A DNA stretch of 64,000 nucleotides from positions 372,001 to 436,000 of the forward strand of contig NZ_JABEKV010000004.1 in the NCBI RefSeq assembly GCF_013283645.1, in the 5' to 3' direction. Made by a program: the position numbers and the translations under genes. The DNA is from Sinorhizobium psoraleae (lineage in GTDB: Bacteria; Pseudomonadota; Alphaproteobacteria; Rhizobiales; Rhizobiaceae). Below are positions 42,902 to 51,944 of this stretch, piece by piece (positions within the stretch are counted from its first letter, which is position 1; each line of letters starts with the position of its first letter). The notes beneath the pieces are model-generated. The model did not search any database. It was not told the DNA's origin and was given only the letters and a program-made list of their open reading frames with translations.

Positions 42902-43612
42902 TTGAACGCACTGATTGAACTGTTCTGGTTCAAATATTCGCAGTTGCAGTATGCCGTGAGCGTGGCTGACGAACACCTGATCGGCATTCTGGATCGTGAG
43001 CTTGATCCTATCCTGAGCGCGGTTTACGACGAGAAGGCCGCGAGCGTGGAAGACGCCCGGCTGCAGTTTCAGTTCCTGGTCGACATCCTGCGTGCCGAGG
43101 CGGACGACATGTCCTGCGTGCTGCGCCATTCGCACTTGCTTCAATCGCTGATCGATCGCTATTTCGCGGCGACGGGGGTGGCGGACCTCGCCGGTCTCGA
43201 CCTCGACCGTCGGGCAATATTGCCGAGCAAGGGGCGCGCAGACGAGGGATTGCTCAACGAGGCGATTCTCGACTGCTTTCCCGACCGGATCGCCGTCATC
43301 ACGCCGGATTACCGCTATCTCTACACCAATCCCTTGAATGCGAATCATCTCGAAAGCAGGCCGATTGATCTCATCGGCCGGCACATCGTCGAGTTCATCG
43401 GCCTCCAGCGCTTCGAGCAACGCGTGAAGGCCCATCTTGACCGCTGCTTCGGCGGCGAAGTCGTCGACTACACCTTTGCCAAGACCGTCGACGCACGGAC
43501 GGTGGTGGTTCGCTGCCGCATGACGCCATGCCTGTCGAGCAACGGCAAGCTGATCGGCGCAATCCTGGTCATACAGGAACATGCCGACCGGCGCAGGGCA
43601 ATTGCGGCCTGA
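42902..43612 (+). CDS. PAS-domain protein
   Basis: 236 residues. Helical N-terminal half; PAS domain about 122-220 (DRIAVITPDYRYLYTNPLNANHL ... IVEFIGLQRFEQRV). No kinase, cyclase or HTH output is attached, so it likely acts by protein-protein contact. The start is TTG at 42902 after a GGGGA site. The ligand is unknown. Confidence 0.65.
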   Translation: MNALIELFWFKYSQLQYAVSVADEHLIGILDRELDPILSAVYDEKAASVEDARLQFQFLVDILRAEADDMSCVLRHSHLLQSLIDRYFAATGVADLAGLDLDRRAILPSKGRADEGLLNEAILDCFPDRIAVITPDYRYLYTNPLNANHLESRPIDLIGRHIVEFIGLQRFEQRVKAHLDRCFGGEVVDYTFAKTVDARTVVVRCRMTPCLSSNGKLIGAILVIQEHADRRRAIAA

Positions 43613-43850
43613 GCGCTTAAGGGTAGGACCGTAGCGCGCCGATGTCGGCGTCGTGCTTCCGGGAAATCGATAATCCGCGCTGAGAGAAACGCAAGGCGGC
43701 GCGGTCGATAATGATCGACTTCGATCCTGAGCCGCAGCGCCGTCGATCAATGGCGCTGCTGCAAGGCACAGCGAGGCAGTTGTTGACGGCGTGATCACCG
43801 GCTGCGATATCTGCGCTTTCGGATTTCAAGGGCCGTACTGGGTTTACAGG

Positions 43851-44069
43851 CTAGCCATCATAGTGACCTGAAAATGCGGCCTCGGCTGACCTGACGACCA
43901 CCGCAATGTCCACGCCCTTCGTCACGATTGTGCCGCTTGCGCGAAGGTCGGTCACTGTCTTGAGCCCCCCTGCCTTGGGCGGATCGAGAGGCACTACGCT
44001 CCCGGCATCCAGATCGACCACCCAGAGACCTTCTTCACCCGCTATGCTAATGACGATAACTCTAGCCAT
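43851..44069 (-). CDS. Small hypothetical protein, 72 residues
   Basis: Starts MARVIVISIAGEEGLWVVD, mostly beta-strand in character. A CCGGGGA site precedes the ATG. It lies 31 bp after the SARP-like regulator gene on the same strand, so the two are probably cotranscribed. Not recognised. Confidence 0.5.
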   Translation of the reverse strand: MARVIVISIAGEEGLWVVDLDAGSVVPLDPPKAGGLKTVTDLRASGTIVTKGVDIAVVVRSAEAAFSGHYDG

Positions 44070-44100
44070 TTGCTTTATTTCCCCGGTTGCAGATTTGCGG

Positions 44101-46020
44101 TTAAAATCCTGCCTTCTTTAGTCCTTCACGGTAGAGATCCTTGTGCCATTGCTCCTTACTCGGAACGGCGGCCAGCCACTGGTCGACGTCGAAAGCCGGA
44201 TTGGCTTCGCGAACGCTGCGCACAAAAAAACGCGCCTTGTCCATGTGGTCCAGCATCGCCCAGTTGGCGGCTGAAAGCCTGTCCGCCAAGCTGGGATCTT
44301 CCATCTGGCTGATATAGTCCAGCGACGCCTCGAAGTGGCTGAGAGCGTAGTTGGCTCCCGCAGCGGTCCAGAGATAAGCGTCCGGGCTGAGAGGGTTCAA
44401 CTCGATCGCGCGCTCAATCTTCTGCAAGGCCATGGCAGGGCGCGAACAATGGACCAACGTATCCGCGTAGTCGGCGATGACATCCGCATAGTGCGGACCA
44501 AGCGTCTCTGCCAATTCCATCGCTTCAGCGCTTTCATCGAATGCACCCTGCAACAATTTGGCAACGCCAAATTCGCGATAGCCATCGGCTAGGTCCGCGC
44601 GCGCTCCCATGGCCTGCGCTGCGAAAGTCTCCGCCGTCTTCAAAAGATCGATATCGCCTCGTGCCGTTAACAGCCACTCCTTTGAGTAAGTTCGGGCCAT
44701 GGCGCTCAGCGCCGGCGCGAAATCAGGACTTGCCTGCAGCGCGGCTTTCATCTCCTTGCGCGCACGTCGCAAGTTTGGAAGCGTGAGTCGATTAAGGTGC
44801 GGTCTGCCGACAAGATATCGATGGTAGGCAATCGGGTTCAGCTCAAGATAGGAGCGTGTCGTTTCATGCCGCTCGATCTCACTGGAAACAGAAAGTGCGA
44901 TACGTCGCGAAATCACTCTTCGATCGCGAGCAAGGTCAAGATGACCGAGGCCGAACCTCTCCGCCCAGGTAATCTCGCTATCGGGAAGAAAGATCAGCTG
45001 GGCGAATAACGTCACTTCGCCGCCCAGGCTGCTGATCCGGGTGTCGAGAACGTAGGTGACCGAATGGTGCTCGAAGAACGCAACCTGGTCCTCCATATCG
45101 TGGCCAATTCGAACGGCCGAATGGGGGGCTATAACCTGGAGGCTGTTAAGGGCACAAAACCCGATCGTAATATCTTCGATCAACGATGCGGCGACGAGGC
45201 CAGCGTCGGGACGGCTGGATTGATTGGTCGGAGGCAGCAACACAAGGCGAGGAATTGCTGCTTTGATGCCGGATATGCCGGCATCAGATGAGTGCGCTCG
45301 TACCTTGGCCGGGATCTTTGCCGATTTCTTGTCGATGGCAGAGCTAAGAGCATCGATGCCCCGCGAAATTGAACTGCTTCTCTGCTCAAAAAACCGTCGC
45401 AGGTCCTCAACGTCTCTTTCCGCACCAAATATTTTTACGAGAAATTGGAGCGTATCCGGATCCGCGGGTTCGGCTCGGAAGAGGAGGATGGCCGCATCCT
45501 TGACGGCTTCGGATTCGGCTTGGGTGCGGGCCAAAGGTGCCGCTCGTTCCAGCGAATCTTTGAGAATGCCCTTGTGCTGATTTCTGCGTTCCGCAAGCCA
45601 GGTGTCAAAATCGGAGCTGTCGCAGTCAACTGTCCCGATGAAGGGCTGCTTCAATAGGCCTATGAGGCGCATGAGCCGAGCAACAGGCTCTGCCACACCC
45701 TCTTTGTCAATCGACAGGAGATCGGAGGACAGAGACCCCCGATCAACGTAAATCATGGTTTCCGTGAAGGAAAGGAACTGCGCTCTGAGTTCATTTTGGC
45801 GAGTCTTTATTCTCGAAACGGTCTTACGCAAGTTCGAAAGCGAAACGGCCTTGTCCTCGTTGCTCCACAAGAACGCGGCCAACTCCTGTCGATACGCGGA
45901 ACCATTTGAGGTTGTGAGCAAGTAAACGAGAATCAGCAATCCCTTTTCGGGGAAAGCAACGTGGTTGCTTTCCGAGTCGACTAGCCTCAAACCTCCAAAG
46001 GTCTGCAGAAAGAAAGCCAT
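44101..46020 (-). CDS. SARP/BTAD-type transcriptional regulator with TPR repeats
   Basis: 639 residues. N-terminal winged helix about 5-95 (LLILVYLLTTSNGSAYRQELAAFLWSNEDKAVSLSNLRKTVSRIK), the OmpR-like fold of SARP proteins. A middle domain resembles the TolB-like module of rhizobial cyclases (about 255-370). C-terminal TPR-like repeats. The ATG at 46020 follows AAGGA; a GTG at 46032 is rejected. Probably a DNA-binding regulator related in architecture to the cyclase at 8549, with an HTH replacing the cyclase. Confidence 0.72.
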   Translation of the reverse strand: MAFFLQTFGGLRLVDSESNHVAFPEKGLLILVYLLTTSNGSAYRQELAAFLWSNEDKAVSLSNLRKTVSRIKTRQNELRAQFLSFTETMIYVDRGSLSSDLLSIDKEGVAEPVARLMRLIGLLKQPFIGTVDCDSSDFDTWLAERRNQHKGILKDSLERAAPLARTQAESEAVKDAAILLFRAEPADPDTLQFLVKIFGAERDVEDLRRFFEQRSSSISRGIDALSSAIDKKSAKIPAKVRAHSSDAGISGIKAAIPRLVLLPPTNQSSRPDAGLVAASLIEDITIGFCALNSLQVIAPHSAVRIGHDMEDQVAFFEHHSVTYVLDTRISSLGGEVTLFAQLIFLPDSEITWAERFGLGHLDLARDRRVISRRIALSVSSEIERHETTRSYLELNPIAYHRYLVGRPHLNRLTLPNLRRARKEMKAALQASPDFAPALSAMARTYSKEWLLTARGDIDLLKTAETFAAQAMGARADLADGYREFGVAKLLQGAFDESAEAMELAETLGPHYADVIADYADTLVHCSRPAMALQKIERAIELNPLSPDAYLWTAAGANYALSHFEASLDYISQMEDPSLADRLSAANWAMLDHMDKARFFVRSVREANPAFDVDQWLAAVPSKEQWHKDLYREGLKKAGF

Positions 46021-46316
46021 TTTATCCTTCACGACGCGACCCGATGCAGAAGATGTGCCCAGGGCCGGAGGAAAGCTGCCGACTATGTATCAGCGGCAGT
46101 TTGTTCCAACTGTGCATTAATTTCAACAACTGCGTTCATTTCTCGGTACGCTATCGTTAGGGTAGATTTCAGTAGCAAATTGCGCGACGATTTCGAGATG
46201 TTTGCGACTCTTGTACATCACGGGAGCTGAGCACGATCGACTGTAGGCGGCGGAGTCCGCCGGTTCGAAACGCTCACATCACTGGTGTTCGAGAGACTTA
46301 CTGTGGAAGGTCATTG

Positions 46317-46775
46317 ATGAAATCTGAACGCATGTCTTTCTTGATCACCCAGATGAACGAGGCAGATCTCGAAGCGGCAGCAACCATCATTTCTCGCGCG
46401 TACGCCGCGCCTCCTTGGAATGAAGACTGGTCAGTCGAAGCCGCAACTGAGCGTGTTTCGCAGCTCTTGGCCGCGCCAAGGCGAATAGCGTTAGCGGCTT
46501 GGGATGCAGATAGTCTCGTTGGGATTACAATCGGCACACGGCATCGACACTATGCGGGCCAGTTGCTGTACTTGGAGGAGGTTGCGGTGCTTCCAGGTGC
46601 GCAGGGTGCCGGTGTCGGAACGGCACTGCTCGGCGCCATCGTCGCGGCAGCAAAAGCGGCGGGATGTCACAAAGTATGGCTGGTATCGCAACGCACGGGC
46701 AGAGTATCCGAGTTCTACCGCCGGAATGGATTCGTCTCCAGCGACAAACTCGATATCTACTCCAAAGTGGCTTGA
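46317..46775 (+). CDS. GNAT-family N-acetyltransferase
   Basis: 152 residues. The acetyl-CoA-binding motif is VLPGAQGAGVGTALLGAI (about 92-109), followed by FYRRNGFV typical of the C-terminal GNAT strand. ATG at 46317 after GGAAGG. Substrate unknown. Convergent with the hemerythrin-like gene. Confidence 0.85.
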   Translation: MKSERMSFLITQMNEADLEAAATIISRAYAAPPWNEDWSVEAATERVSQLLAAPRRIALAAWDADSLVGITIGTRHRHYAGQLLYLEEVAVLPGAQGAGVGTALLGAIVAAAKAAGCHKVWLVSQRTGRVSEFYRRNGFVSSDKLDIYSKVA

Positions 46776-46800
46776 GCGCCAGCAGGCTGGTTGCAGGAAA

Positions 46801-47310
46801 TTAGCAGGGCGTTTTGCCTGAACGCCGGACAAGCATGCTGCGAAGGCACTCCTGCTCGAAGCTGATGTGGCGGCGCACATTGGTGAAGAAGCCGCGCAGC
46901 ATGTAGCCGGCGGTCTCGGCATTGACGGTCCTGTCCGCCGCGCCAAGGCGACCGAGCATTTCGGTCAGTTCCTCGGCGAAACACTCGTCTTCGCAATGCT
47001 CGTATTTCAGGCGCTCAAGCAGGGCATGCACCGACGTGTCGTCCGGGAAGCGCTGCTCGATCCAGGCAAAAACCAGCCTTTCCTCGCCGGCATGAAGATC
47101 CCTGATCGTCGGCCCGAGCATCTTTGCGGCATAGGCGCAGGTCTCGCGGTTGATCTCATCCGGCAGGCTGTCGGCAATGGCTTCCAGGCTGTCGCAGAGC
47201 GCGAGTTGGTCCTGATGGGCGCCGGCCAACCAGCTCAGCGGCTCAACCGGCGACTCTGTCAAAGCCGAGGGAAGTGTCTCTAACGTTCGGCGGTTGATTT
47301 TTGCTCTCAT
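46801..47310 (-). CDS. Hemerythrin-like HHE domain protein
   Basis: 169 residues, four-helix character. Candidate iron ligands in order: LAGAHQDQL, LHAGEERLVF, YEHCEDECFAEEL and RRHISFEQECL, as in the HHE cation-binding family. These proteins bind O2 or NO, or sense iron or oxygen. The gene diverges from ccoN, with an FNR/FixK box between them 79 bp from its start, suggesting shared low-oxygen control. Confidence 0.75.
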   Translation of the reverse strand: MRAKINRRTLETLPSALTESPVEPLSWLAGAHQDQLALCDSLEAIADSLPDEINRETCAYAAKMLGPTIRDLHAGEERLVFAWIEQRFPDDTSVHALLERLKYEHCEDECFAEELTEMLGRLGAADRTVNAETAGYMLRGFFTNVRRHISFEQECLRSMLVRRSGKTPC

Positions 47311-47388
47311 GCGCCACCGGCCCTTCCAACCATCGCCTCACGAGCCGCCTCCATGATCGCAAGATGCGTCGATGGGTGAGCGCGGGCC

Positions 47389-47402
47389 TTGATCTGAATC
47401 AA
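47389..47402 (+). promoter_or_regulatory. FNR/FixK box upstream of ccoN
   Basis: TTGATCTGAATCAA is an exact TTGAT-N4-ATCAA match. Placing it at -41.5 gives a start near 47437, about 66 nt before ccoN. It may also serve the divergent hemerythrin-like gene. Confidence 0.87.
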
Positions 47403-47502
47403 GGTTGCCGGCGTGCGATTCTGACAGACCAGGGCAGGTTGCGGCGGCATGCGTCGTTCGGTGCGCCGTCGTTAGCGATTTGAGAAAGTTGGGGACCCAA
47501 CC

Positions 47503-49122
47503 ATGAAATACACATTCGAGATGATCGTGCTCGGGGTCGGCGCCTTCCTGGCGCTGGTTGGGGCCGGCTTCGCTCAAGATCGCCTTTTCGGGGCGCATAT
47601 GTGGGTGCTGTTCTTCGTGCTGCTCGGCGGCACGATCCTGTTGCTGCAGCGGATCGAGTTCCGCCCGGCGGTCGCGGGTGCGGCACCCCGGCAGTCAGAA
47701 TATTTCGACGAGGTCGTGAAATACGGCGTCATCGCCACGGTATTCTGGGGCGTCGTGGGCTTCCTGGTCGGCGTTATCGCTGCGCTACAGCTTGCCTTCC
47801 CGGACCTCAATGTCGAGCCCTGGTTCAACTTCGGGCGCGTCCGGCCGCTGCACACCTCCGCCGTCATCTTCGCCTTCGGTGGCAACGCGCTGATCGCAAC
47901 CTCGTTCTACGTCGTTCAGCGCACCAGCCGCGCACGCCTCTTCGGCGGCAATCTCGGCTGGTTCGTATTCTGGGGCTATCAGCTCTTCATCGTGCTGGCG
48001 GCAACGGGCTACCTGCTCGGCATCACTCAGAGCCGCGAATATGCCGAGCCTGAATGGTATGTCGACCTCTGGCTGACGATCGTCTGGGTCGCCTACCTCG
48101 TTGCGTTCCTCGGCACGATCCTGGTGCGCAAGGAGCCGCATATCTATGTGGCGAACTGGTTCTATCTCGCCTTCATCGTCACCATCGCCATGCTGCACAT
48201 TGTCAACAATCTGGCGGTGCCGGTCTCCTTCTTCGGTTCGAAGAGCTACTCGGCCTTCTCGGGTGTTCAGGACGCGTTGACGCAATGGTGGTACGGTCAT
48301 AACGCCGTCGGCTTCTTCCTGACGGCCGGCTTCCTGGCGATGATGTATTACTTCATCCCCAAGCAGGTGAACCGCCCCGTCTACTCCTACCGGCTGTCGA
48401 TCATCCACTTCTGGGCGCTGATCTTCATGTACATCTGGGCGGGGCCGCACCATCTCCACTATACCGCGCTGCCCGACTGGGCCCAGACCCTCGGCATGGT
48501 CTTCTCCGTCATGCTCTGGATGCCCTCCTGGGGCGGCATGATCAACGGCCTGATGACGCTTTCGGGCGCCTGGGACAAGGTCCGCACCGATCCCATCGTC
48601 CGCATGATGGTCATGTCCGTGGCCTTCTACGGCATGGCGACCTTCGAAGGGCCGATGATGTCGATCAAGACGGTCAACTCGCTCAGCCACTATACCGACT
48701 GGACCATTGGCCACGTGCATTCCGGCGCGCTCGGCTGGAACGGGCTCATCACCTTCGGCGCGATCTATTATCTCGTCCCGAAGCTCTGGAACCGCGAGCG
48801 GCTCTACAGCATGCGCATGGTCAACTGGCACTTCTGGCTCGCCACCCTCGGCATCGTCGTCTACGCCGCCGTCATGTGGGTCGCCGGCATCCAGCAGGGC
48901 CTGATGTGGCGCGAATACGACGACCAGGGCTTCCTCGTCTATTCCTTCGCGGAATCGGTAGCGGCCATGTTCCCCTACTATGTGCTGCGCGCCGTCGGCG
49001 GCGGCCTGTTCCTCGCCGGAGCGCTGCTCATGGCCTTCAACGTAACAATGACGATCCTCGGACGCGTGCGCGACGAAGCCCCGATCCTCGGTGCAATGCC
49101 GGTGCCGCAGGCTGCGGAATAG
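47503..49122 (+). CDS. ccoN: cbb3-type cytochrome c oxidase subunit I
   Basis: 539 residues (FixN), about 12 membrane helices. Binds the heme b and the b3-CuB centre that reduces O2 with high affinity. Conserved His residues are visible in [31 protein letters not shown] and [24 protein letters not shown] ribosome site. First gene of ccoNOQP. No ccoGHIS genes follow within the window. Confidence 0.96.
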   Translation: MKYTFEMIVLGVGAFLALVGAGFAQDRLFGAHMWVLFFVLLGGTILLLQRIEFRPAVAGAAPRQSEYFDEVVKYGVIATVFWGVVGFLVGVIAALQLAFPDLNVEPWFNFGRVRPLHTSAVIFAFGGNALIATSFYVVQRTSRARLFGGNLGWFVFWGYQLFIVLAATGYLLGITQSREYAEPEWYVDLWLTIVWVAYLVAFLGTILVRKEPHIYVANWFYLAFIVTIAMLHIVNNLAVPVSFFGSKSYSAFSGVQDALTQWWYGHNAVGFFLTAGFLAMMYYFIPKQVNRPVYSYRLSIIHFWALIFMYIWAGPHHLHYTALPDWAQTLGMVFSVMLWMPSWGGMINGLMTLSGAWDKVRTDPIVRMMVMSVAFYGMATFEGPMMSIKTVNSLSHYTDWTIGHVHSGALGWNGLITFGAIYYLVPKLWNRERLYSMRMVNWHFWLATLGIVVYAAVMWVAGIQQGLMWREYDDQGFLVYSFAESVAAMFPYYVLRAVGGGLFLAGALLMAFNVTMTILGRVRDEAPILGAMPVPQAAE

Positions 49123-49134
49123 GAGGACAAACCC

Positions 49135-49866
49135 ATGTCCATTCTCGACAAACACGCCACCCTCGAACGCAATGCCACGCTCCTCCTGGTCGGCTCGCTG
49201 CTCGTCGTCTCGATCGGCGGCATCGTGGAAATCGCGCCGCTCTTCTATCTCGAAAACACCATCGAGAAGGTCGAAGGCATGCGACCCTATTCGCCGCTGG
49301 AGCTTGCCGGACGCGACATCTATGTCCGCGAAGGCTGCTATGTCTGCCACAGCCAGATGATCCGGCCGTTCCGCGACGAGGTCGAGCGCTACGGGCACTA
49401 CTCGCTCGCCGCGGAGTCGATGTACGACCATCCGTTCCAGTGGGGCTCGAAGCGCACGGGGCCGGACCTTGCCCGCGTCGGCGACCGCTACTCCAACGAA
49501 TGGCACGTCCAGCACATGATCGAGCCGCGCTCGGTGGTGCCGGAATCGGTGATGCCGAGCTACGCTTTCCTCAAGGAAACGCCGCTCGAGGTGACGAACG
49601 TCGCCATGAACCTCAAGGCCAACAGGGCCGTCGGCGTTCCCTACACGGACGAGATGATCGATAACGCGGCTCAGGACCTGAAGGCGCAGGCCGATCCCAA
49701 CGCCGACACCGCCGGTGTCGAGGAGCGTTACCCGAAGGCCAAGCTCGGCGATTTCGACGGCGATCCGCAAAAGTTGACGGAGATGGATGCGCTCATCGCC
49801 TATCTCCAGATGCTCGGCACGCTCGTCGACTTCTCCACCTATGACGACACCACCGGCTATCGCTGA
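49135..49866 (+). CDS. ccoO: cbb3-type cytochrome c oxidase subunit II
   Basis: 243 residues (FixO), membrane-anchored mono-heme cytochrome c. N-terminal helix about 15-38; heme motif CYVCH at 68-72; Met ligand region [14 protein letters not shown] downstream. It passes electrons to subunit I. 12 bp after ccoN, with a GGAGG site. Confidence 0.95.
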   Translation: MSILDKHATLERNATLLLVGSLLVVSIGGIVEIAPLFYLENTIEKVEGMRPYSPLELAGRDIYVREGCYVCHSQMIRPFRDEVERYGHYSLAAESMYDHPFQWGSKRTGPDLARVGDRYSNEWHVQHMIEPRSVVPESVMPSYAFLKETPLEVTNVAMNLKANRAVGVPYTDEMIDNAAQDLKAQADPNADTAGVEERYPKAKLGDFDGDPQKLTEMDALIAYLQMLGTLVDFSTYDDTTGYR

Positions 49867-49880
49867 GGAGGGAAACCGAC

Positions 49881-50114
49881 ATGGAAACCTACACGCTCAT
49901 GCGCCACTTCGCCGACAGCTGGGGCCTCGTCGCCATGATGGTCTTCTTCTTCGGTGTCGTCGTTTTCATCTTCCGGCCGGGCGCTAGGAATGCCGCCCAT
50001 CAGGCCGCCTTTATCCCCTTCGATCACGATGTGATCGGCTCTGAGAAGTCAGAACGGCATGCGGGCGGAAAACCGCTGCACACTTTTCCTCATGCCGCTC
50101 GTAAGGAGGATTGA
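49881..50114 (+). CDS. ccoQ: cbb3 oxidase subunit CcoQ with a repeat-encoded C-terminal tail
   Basis: 77 residues, whereas CcoQ (FixQ) is usually about 50. Residues 1-46 are a normal CcoQ: one helix (about 16-33) and FRPGARNAAHQAAFIP. Residues about 47-73 are encoded by a RIME-like element (50021-50097) and read [13 protein letters not shown] near the end. The stop is beyond the repeat, and the ccoP ribosome site (AAGGAGG) overlaps the last codons. CcoQ stabilises the oxidase; the effect of the tail is unknown. Confidence 0.9.
   Translation: METYTLMRHFADSWGLVAMMVFFFGVVVFIFRPGARNAAHQAAFIPFDHDVIGSEKSERHAGGKPLHTFPHAARKED
50021..50097. repeat. RIME-like element inside ccoQ coding sequence
   Basis: Opposite orientation to the copy at 32798. 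A short palindrome CGATCAC-GAT-GTGATCG (50021-50037) is followed by CGGCATG...CATGCCG (50055-50097) enclosing GCGGAAAACCGC and CACACTTTTCCT. Confidence 0.8.
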
Positions 50115-50117
50115 TCC

Positions 50118-50981
50118 ATGGCGGACAAACACATTGACGAGATCAGCGGCGTCGAGACCACCGGTCATGAGTGGGACGGCATTCGCGAGCTCAACAACCC
50201 GATGCCGCGCTGGTGGGTCTACAGCTTCTACGCAACGATCATCTGGGCAATAGGCTACGCAATCGCGTATCCCTCGTGGCCGATGCTGACGGACGCGACC
50301 AAGGGCGTGCTCGGCTATTCGAGCCGCTCCGAGGTCAGCGTCGAGCTTGCCAATGCCAAGGCGGCGCAGGCCGGCAACCTGGAGCGGATCGCCTCGAGTT
50401 CGCTCGATGAGATCATTGCCGATCCGCAATTGCAGCAGTTCGCCGTTTCGGCCGGTGCTTCCGCCTTCAAGGTGAACTGTGCGCAGTGCCATGGCTCCGG
50501 TGCGGCGGGCGGGAAAGGCTTCCCGAACCTGAACGACGACGATTGGCTCTGGGGCGGCAAGCCCGACGAGATCTACCAGACGATCGCGCACGGCATCCGC
50601 CATGCCAGCGACGGCGAGACCCGCGTCTCCGAGATGCCGTCCTTCGCGGAGATGCTGGAGCCCGAGCAGTTGAAGCAGACGGCGGCCTTTGTCGTGAGCC
50701 TTACCGGCACGCCGTCGAATCCGGCGCTGATCGAGCCCGGCAAACAGCTCTTCGCGGACAACTGCGCTTCGTGCCACGGCGAGGATGCGAAAGGCAGCCG
50801 CGAGATGGGCGCGCCTGACCTTGCCGACGCGATCTGGCTGAACGGCGAGGGCGAGCAGGCGATCATCAACCAGATGAAGACGCCGAAGCACGGCGTCATG
50901 CCGGCCTGGCTGCCTCGCATCGGCGACACCACGGTCAAGCAACTCGCGGTCTTCGTTCACTCGCTCGGCGGCGGGGAATAG
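50118..50981 (+). CDS. ccoP: cbb3-type cytochrome c oxidase subunit III
   Basis: 287 residues (FixP), di-heme cytochrome c. N-terminal helix about 34-52; heme motifs CAQCH (121-125) and CASCH (216-220). Accepts electrons from the bc1 complex or cytochrome c. Last gene of the operon, 3 bp after ccoQ. Confidence 0.95.
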   Translation: MADKHIDEISGVETTGHEWDGIRELNNPMPRWWVYSFYATIIWAIGYAIAYPSWPMLTDATKGVLGYSSRSEVSVELANAKAAQAGNLERIASSSLDEIIADPQLQQFAVSAGASAFKVNCAQCHGSGAAGGKGFPNLNDDDWLWGGKPDEIYQTIAHGIRHASDGETRVSEMPSFAEMLEPEQLKQTAAFVVSLTGTPSNPALIEPGKQLFADNCASCHGEDAKGSREMGAPDLADAIWLNGEGEQAIINQMKTPKHGVMPAWLPRIGDTTVKQLAVFVHSLGGGE

Positions 50982-51022
50982 CGGCCACCGCGTGGCGCCG
51001 CCGTCCGAAACCGAACCGAACG

Positions 51023-51319
51023 TCAATCGTCCATATCGCCGAAAATATCATAGTCGATGCGACGGCCAACGAGTCGCAACGAGCGGTCCGGTTCGATCAC
51101 ATAGGTTTCGTAGACCCGGTGGCCGAAATTGTCGAAGAACTGGTGCGGCACGATGCTGCCGACCGGCGACTTGGTCAGCCTCGTGCGCGGCTGGCCGCCA
51201 TAGGTTATGCTGCCGGGAATGGGCTCGAGATAGCGCCCGTAGCCGACCGACGGCGGCGGCGTGGCCGTGCAGGCGCCAAGCAGCAGGGCGGCAAGGAGGG
51301 CGGGCGAGGCATATTTCAT
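51023..51319 (-). CDS. Small lipoprotein, copy B
   Basis: 98 residues. Type II signal peptide with lipobox LLGAC (Cys about 17). The mature part has LEPIPGSITYGGQPRTRLTKSPVGS and a conserved YVIEPDRSLRLVGRRIDYD tail. It is a close paralogue of the gene 11 bp upstream. It is likely anchored to the inner or outer membrane. Function unknown. Confidence 0.8.
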   Translation of the reverse strand: MKYASPALLAALLLGACTATPPPSVGYGRYLEPIPGSITYGGQPRTRLTKSPVGSIVPHQFFDNFGHRVYETYVIEPDRSLRLVGRRIDYDIFGDMDD

Positions 51320-51330
51320 GGCGATCCATC

Positions 51331-51621
51331 CTATCGGTCGCTGGGGAGGTCATAGTCGATGCGGCGACTTATCAATTGCAGCGAACGGTCCGGCTCTATG
51401 ACATAGGTTTCGGAGACCTGACGGCCGAATTTGTCGCGAAACCGGTGCGGCACGATGCTGCCGACTGGCGCCTTGGTCAGCTTCGTGCGCGGCTGCCCGC
51501 CATAGGTTATGCTGCCGGGAATGGGCTCGAGATTGCGCGAGTAGCCGATGGACGGCGGGGCGGTGGAGGCGCAGGCGGCGAGCAGAAAACCCAGGCAAAT
51601 GGCGGGCAGGGCGATCTTCAT
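51331..51621 (-). CDS. Small lipoprotein, copy A
   Basis: 96 residues with lipobox LLAAC. The mature sequence is about 75% identical by eye to the next gene, sharing LEPIPGSITYGGQPRTKLTK and YVIEPDRSL. The ATG at 51621 precedes the signal peptide. Tandem duplication, probably one operon. Confidence 0.8.
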   Translation of the reverse strand: MKIALPAICLGFLLAACASTAPPSIGYSRNLEPIPGSITYGGQPRTKLTKAPVGSIVPHRFRDKFGRQVSETYVIEPDRSLQLISRRIDYDLPSDR

Positions 51622-51944
51622 GACGGTTTTCCTTGGCTCCGGCGATTGCGCCCCTCTCCATTGCGCGAGCGGCCCGTTGATACACGCCAAACTGGCTGCA
51701 TATCTTATTCCTTCTTCAACAACGATCAAAGGAGCCAACGAGTTTCGGGCAGTTTCCTGGTGACGTTTGGTGCTTCGATGCGAATTCTGTTGCATCTGGT
51801 GGCCGCTTTGAAGGATGTAAGGAGCCGGACTCGCCGGAGGGCCACGGTCGCACGAACTGCTGTTCGCGCGTTTCGTTGGGGCTGCCTGCGTAGGCCGCTT
51901 TTTGGAAGGCCATCGCCCGACCCGCGTTGCTTCAGGTACTGCCC

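Noticed and set aside
47785..49770. Open frame of about 660 codons opposite ccoN and ccoO
   Set aside because: Antisense shadow of two clear oxidase genes; Arg/His/Asp-rich composition without motifs.
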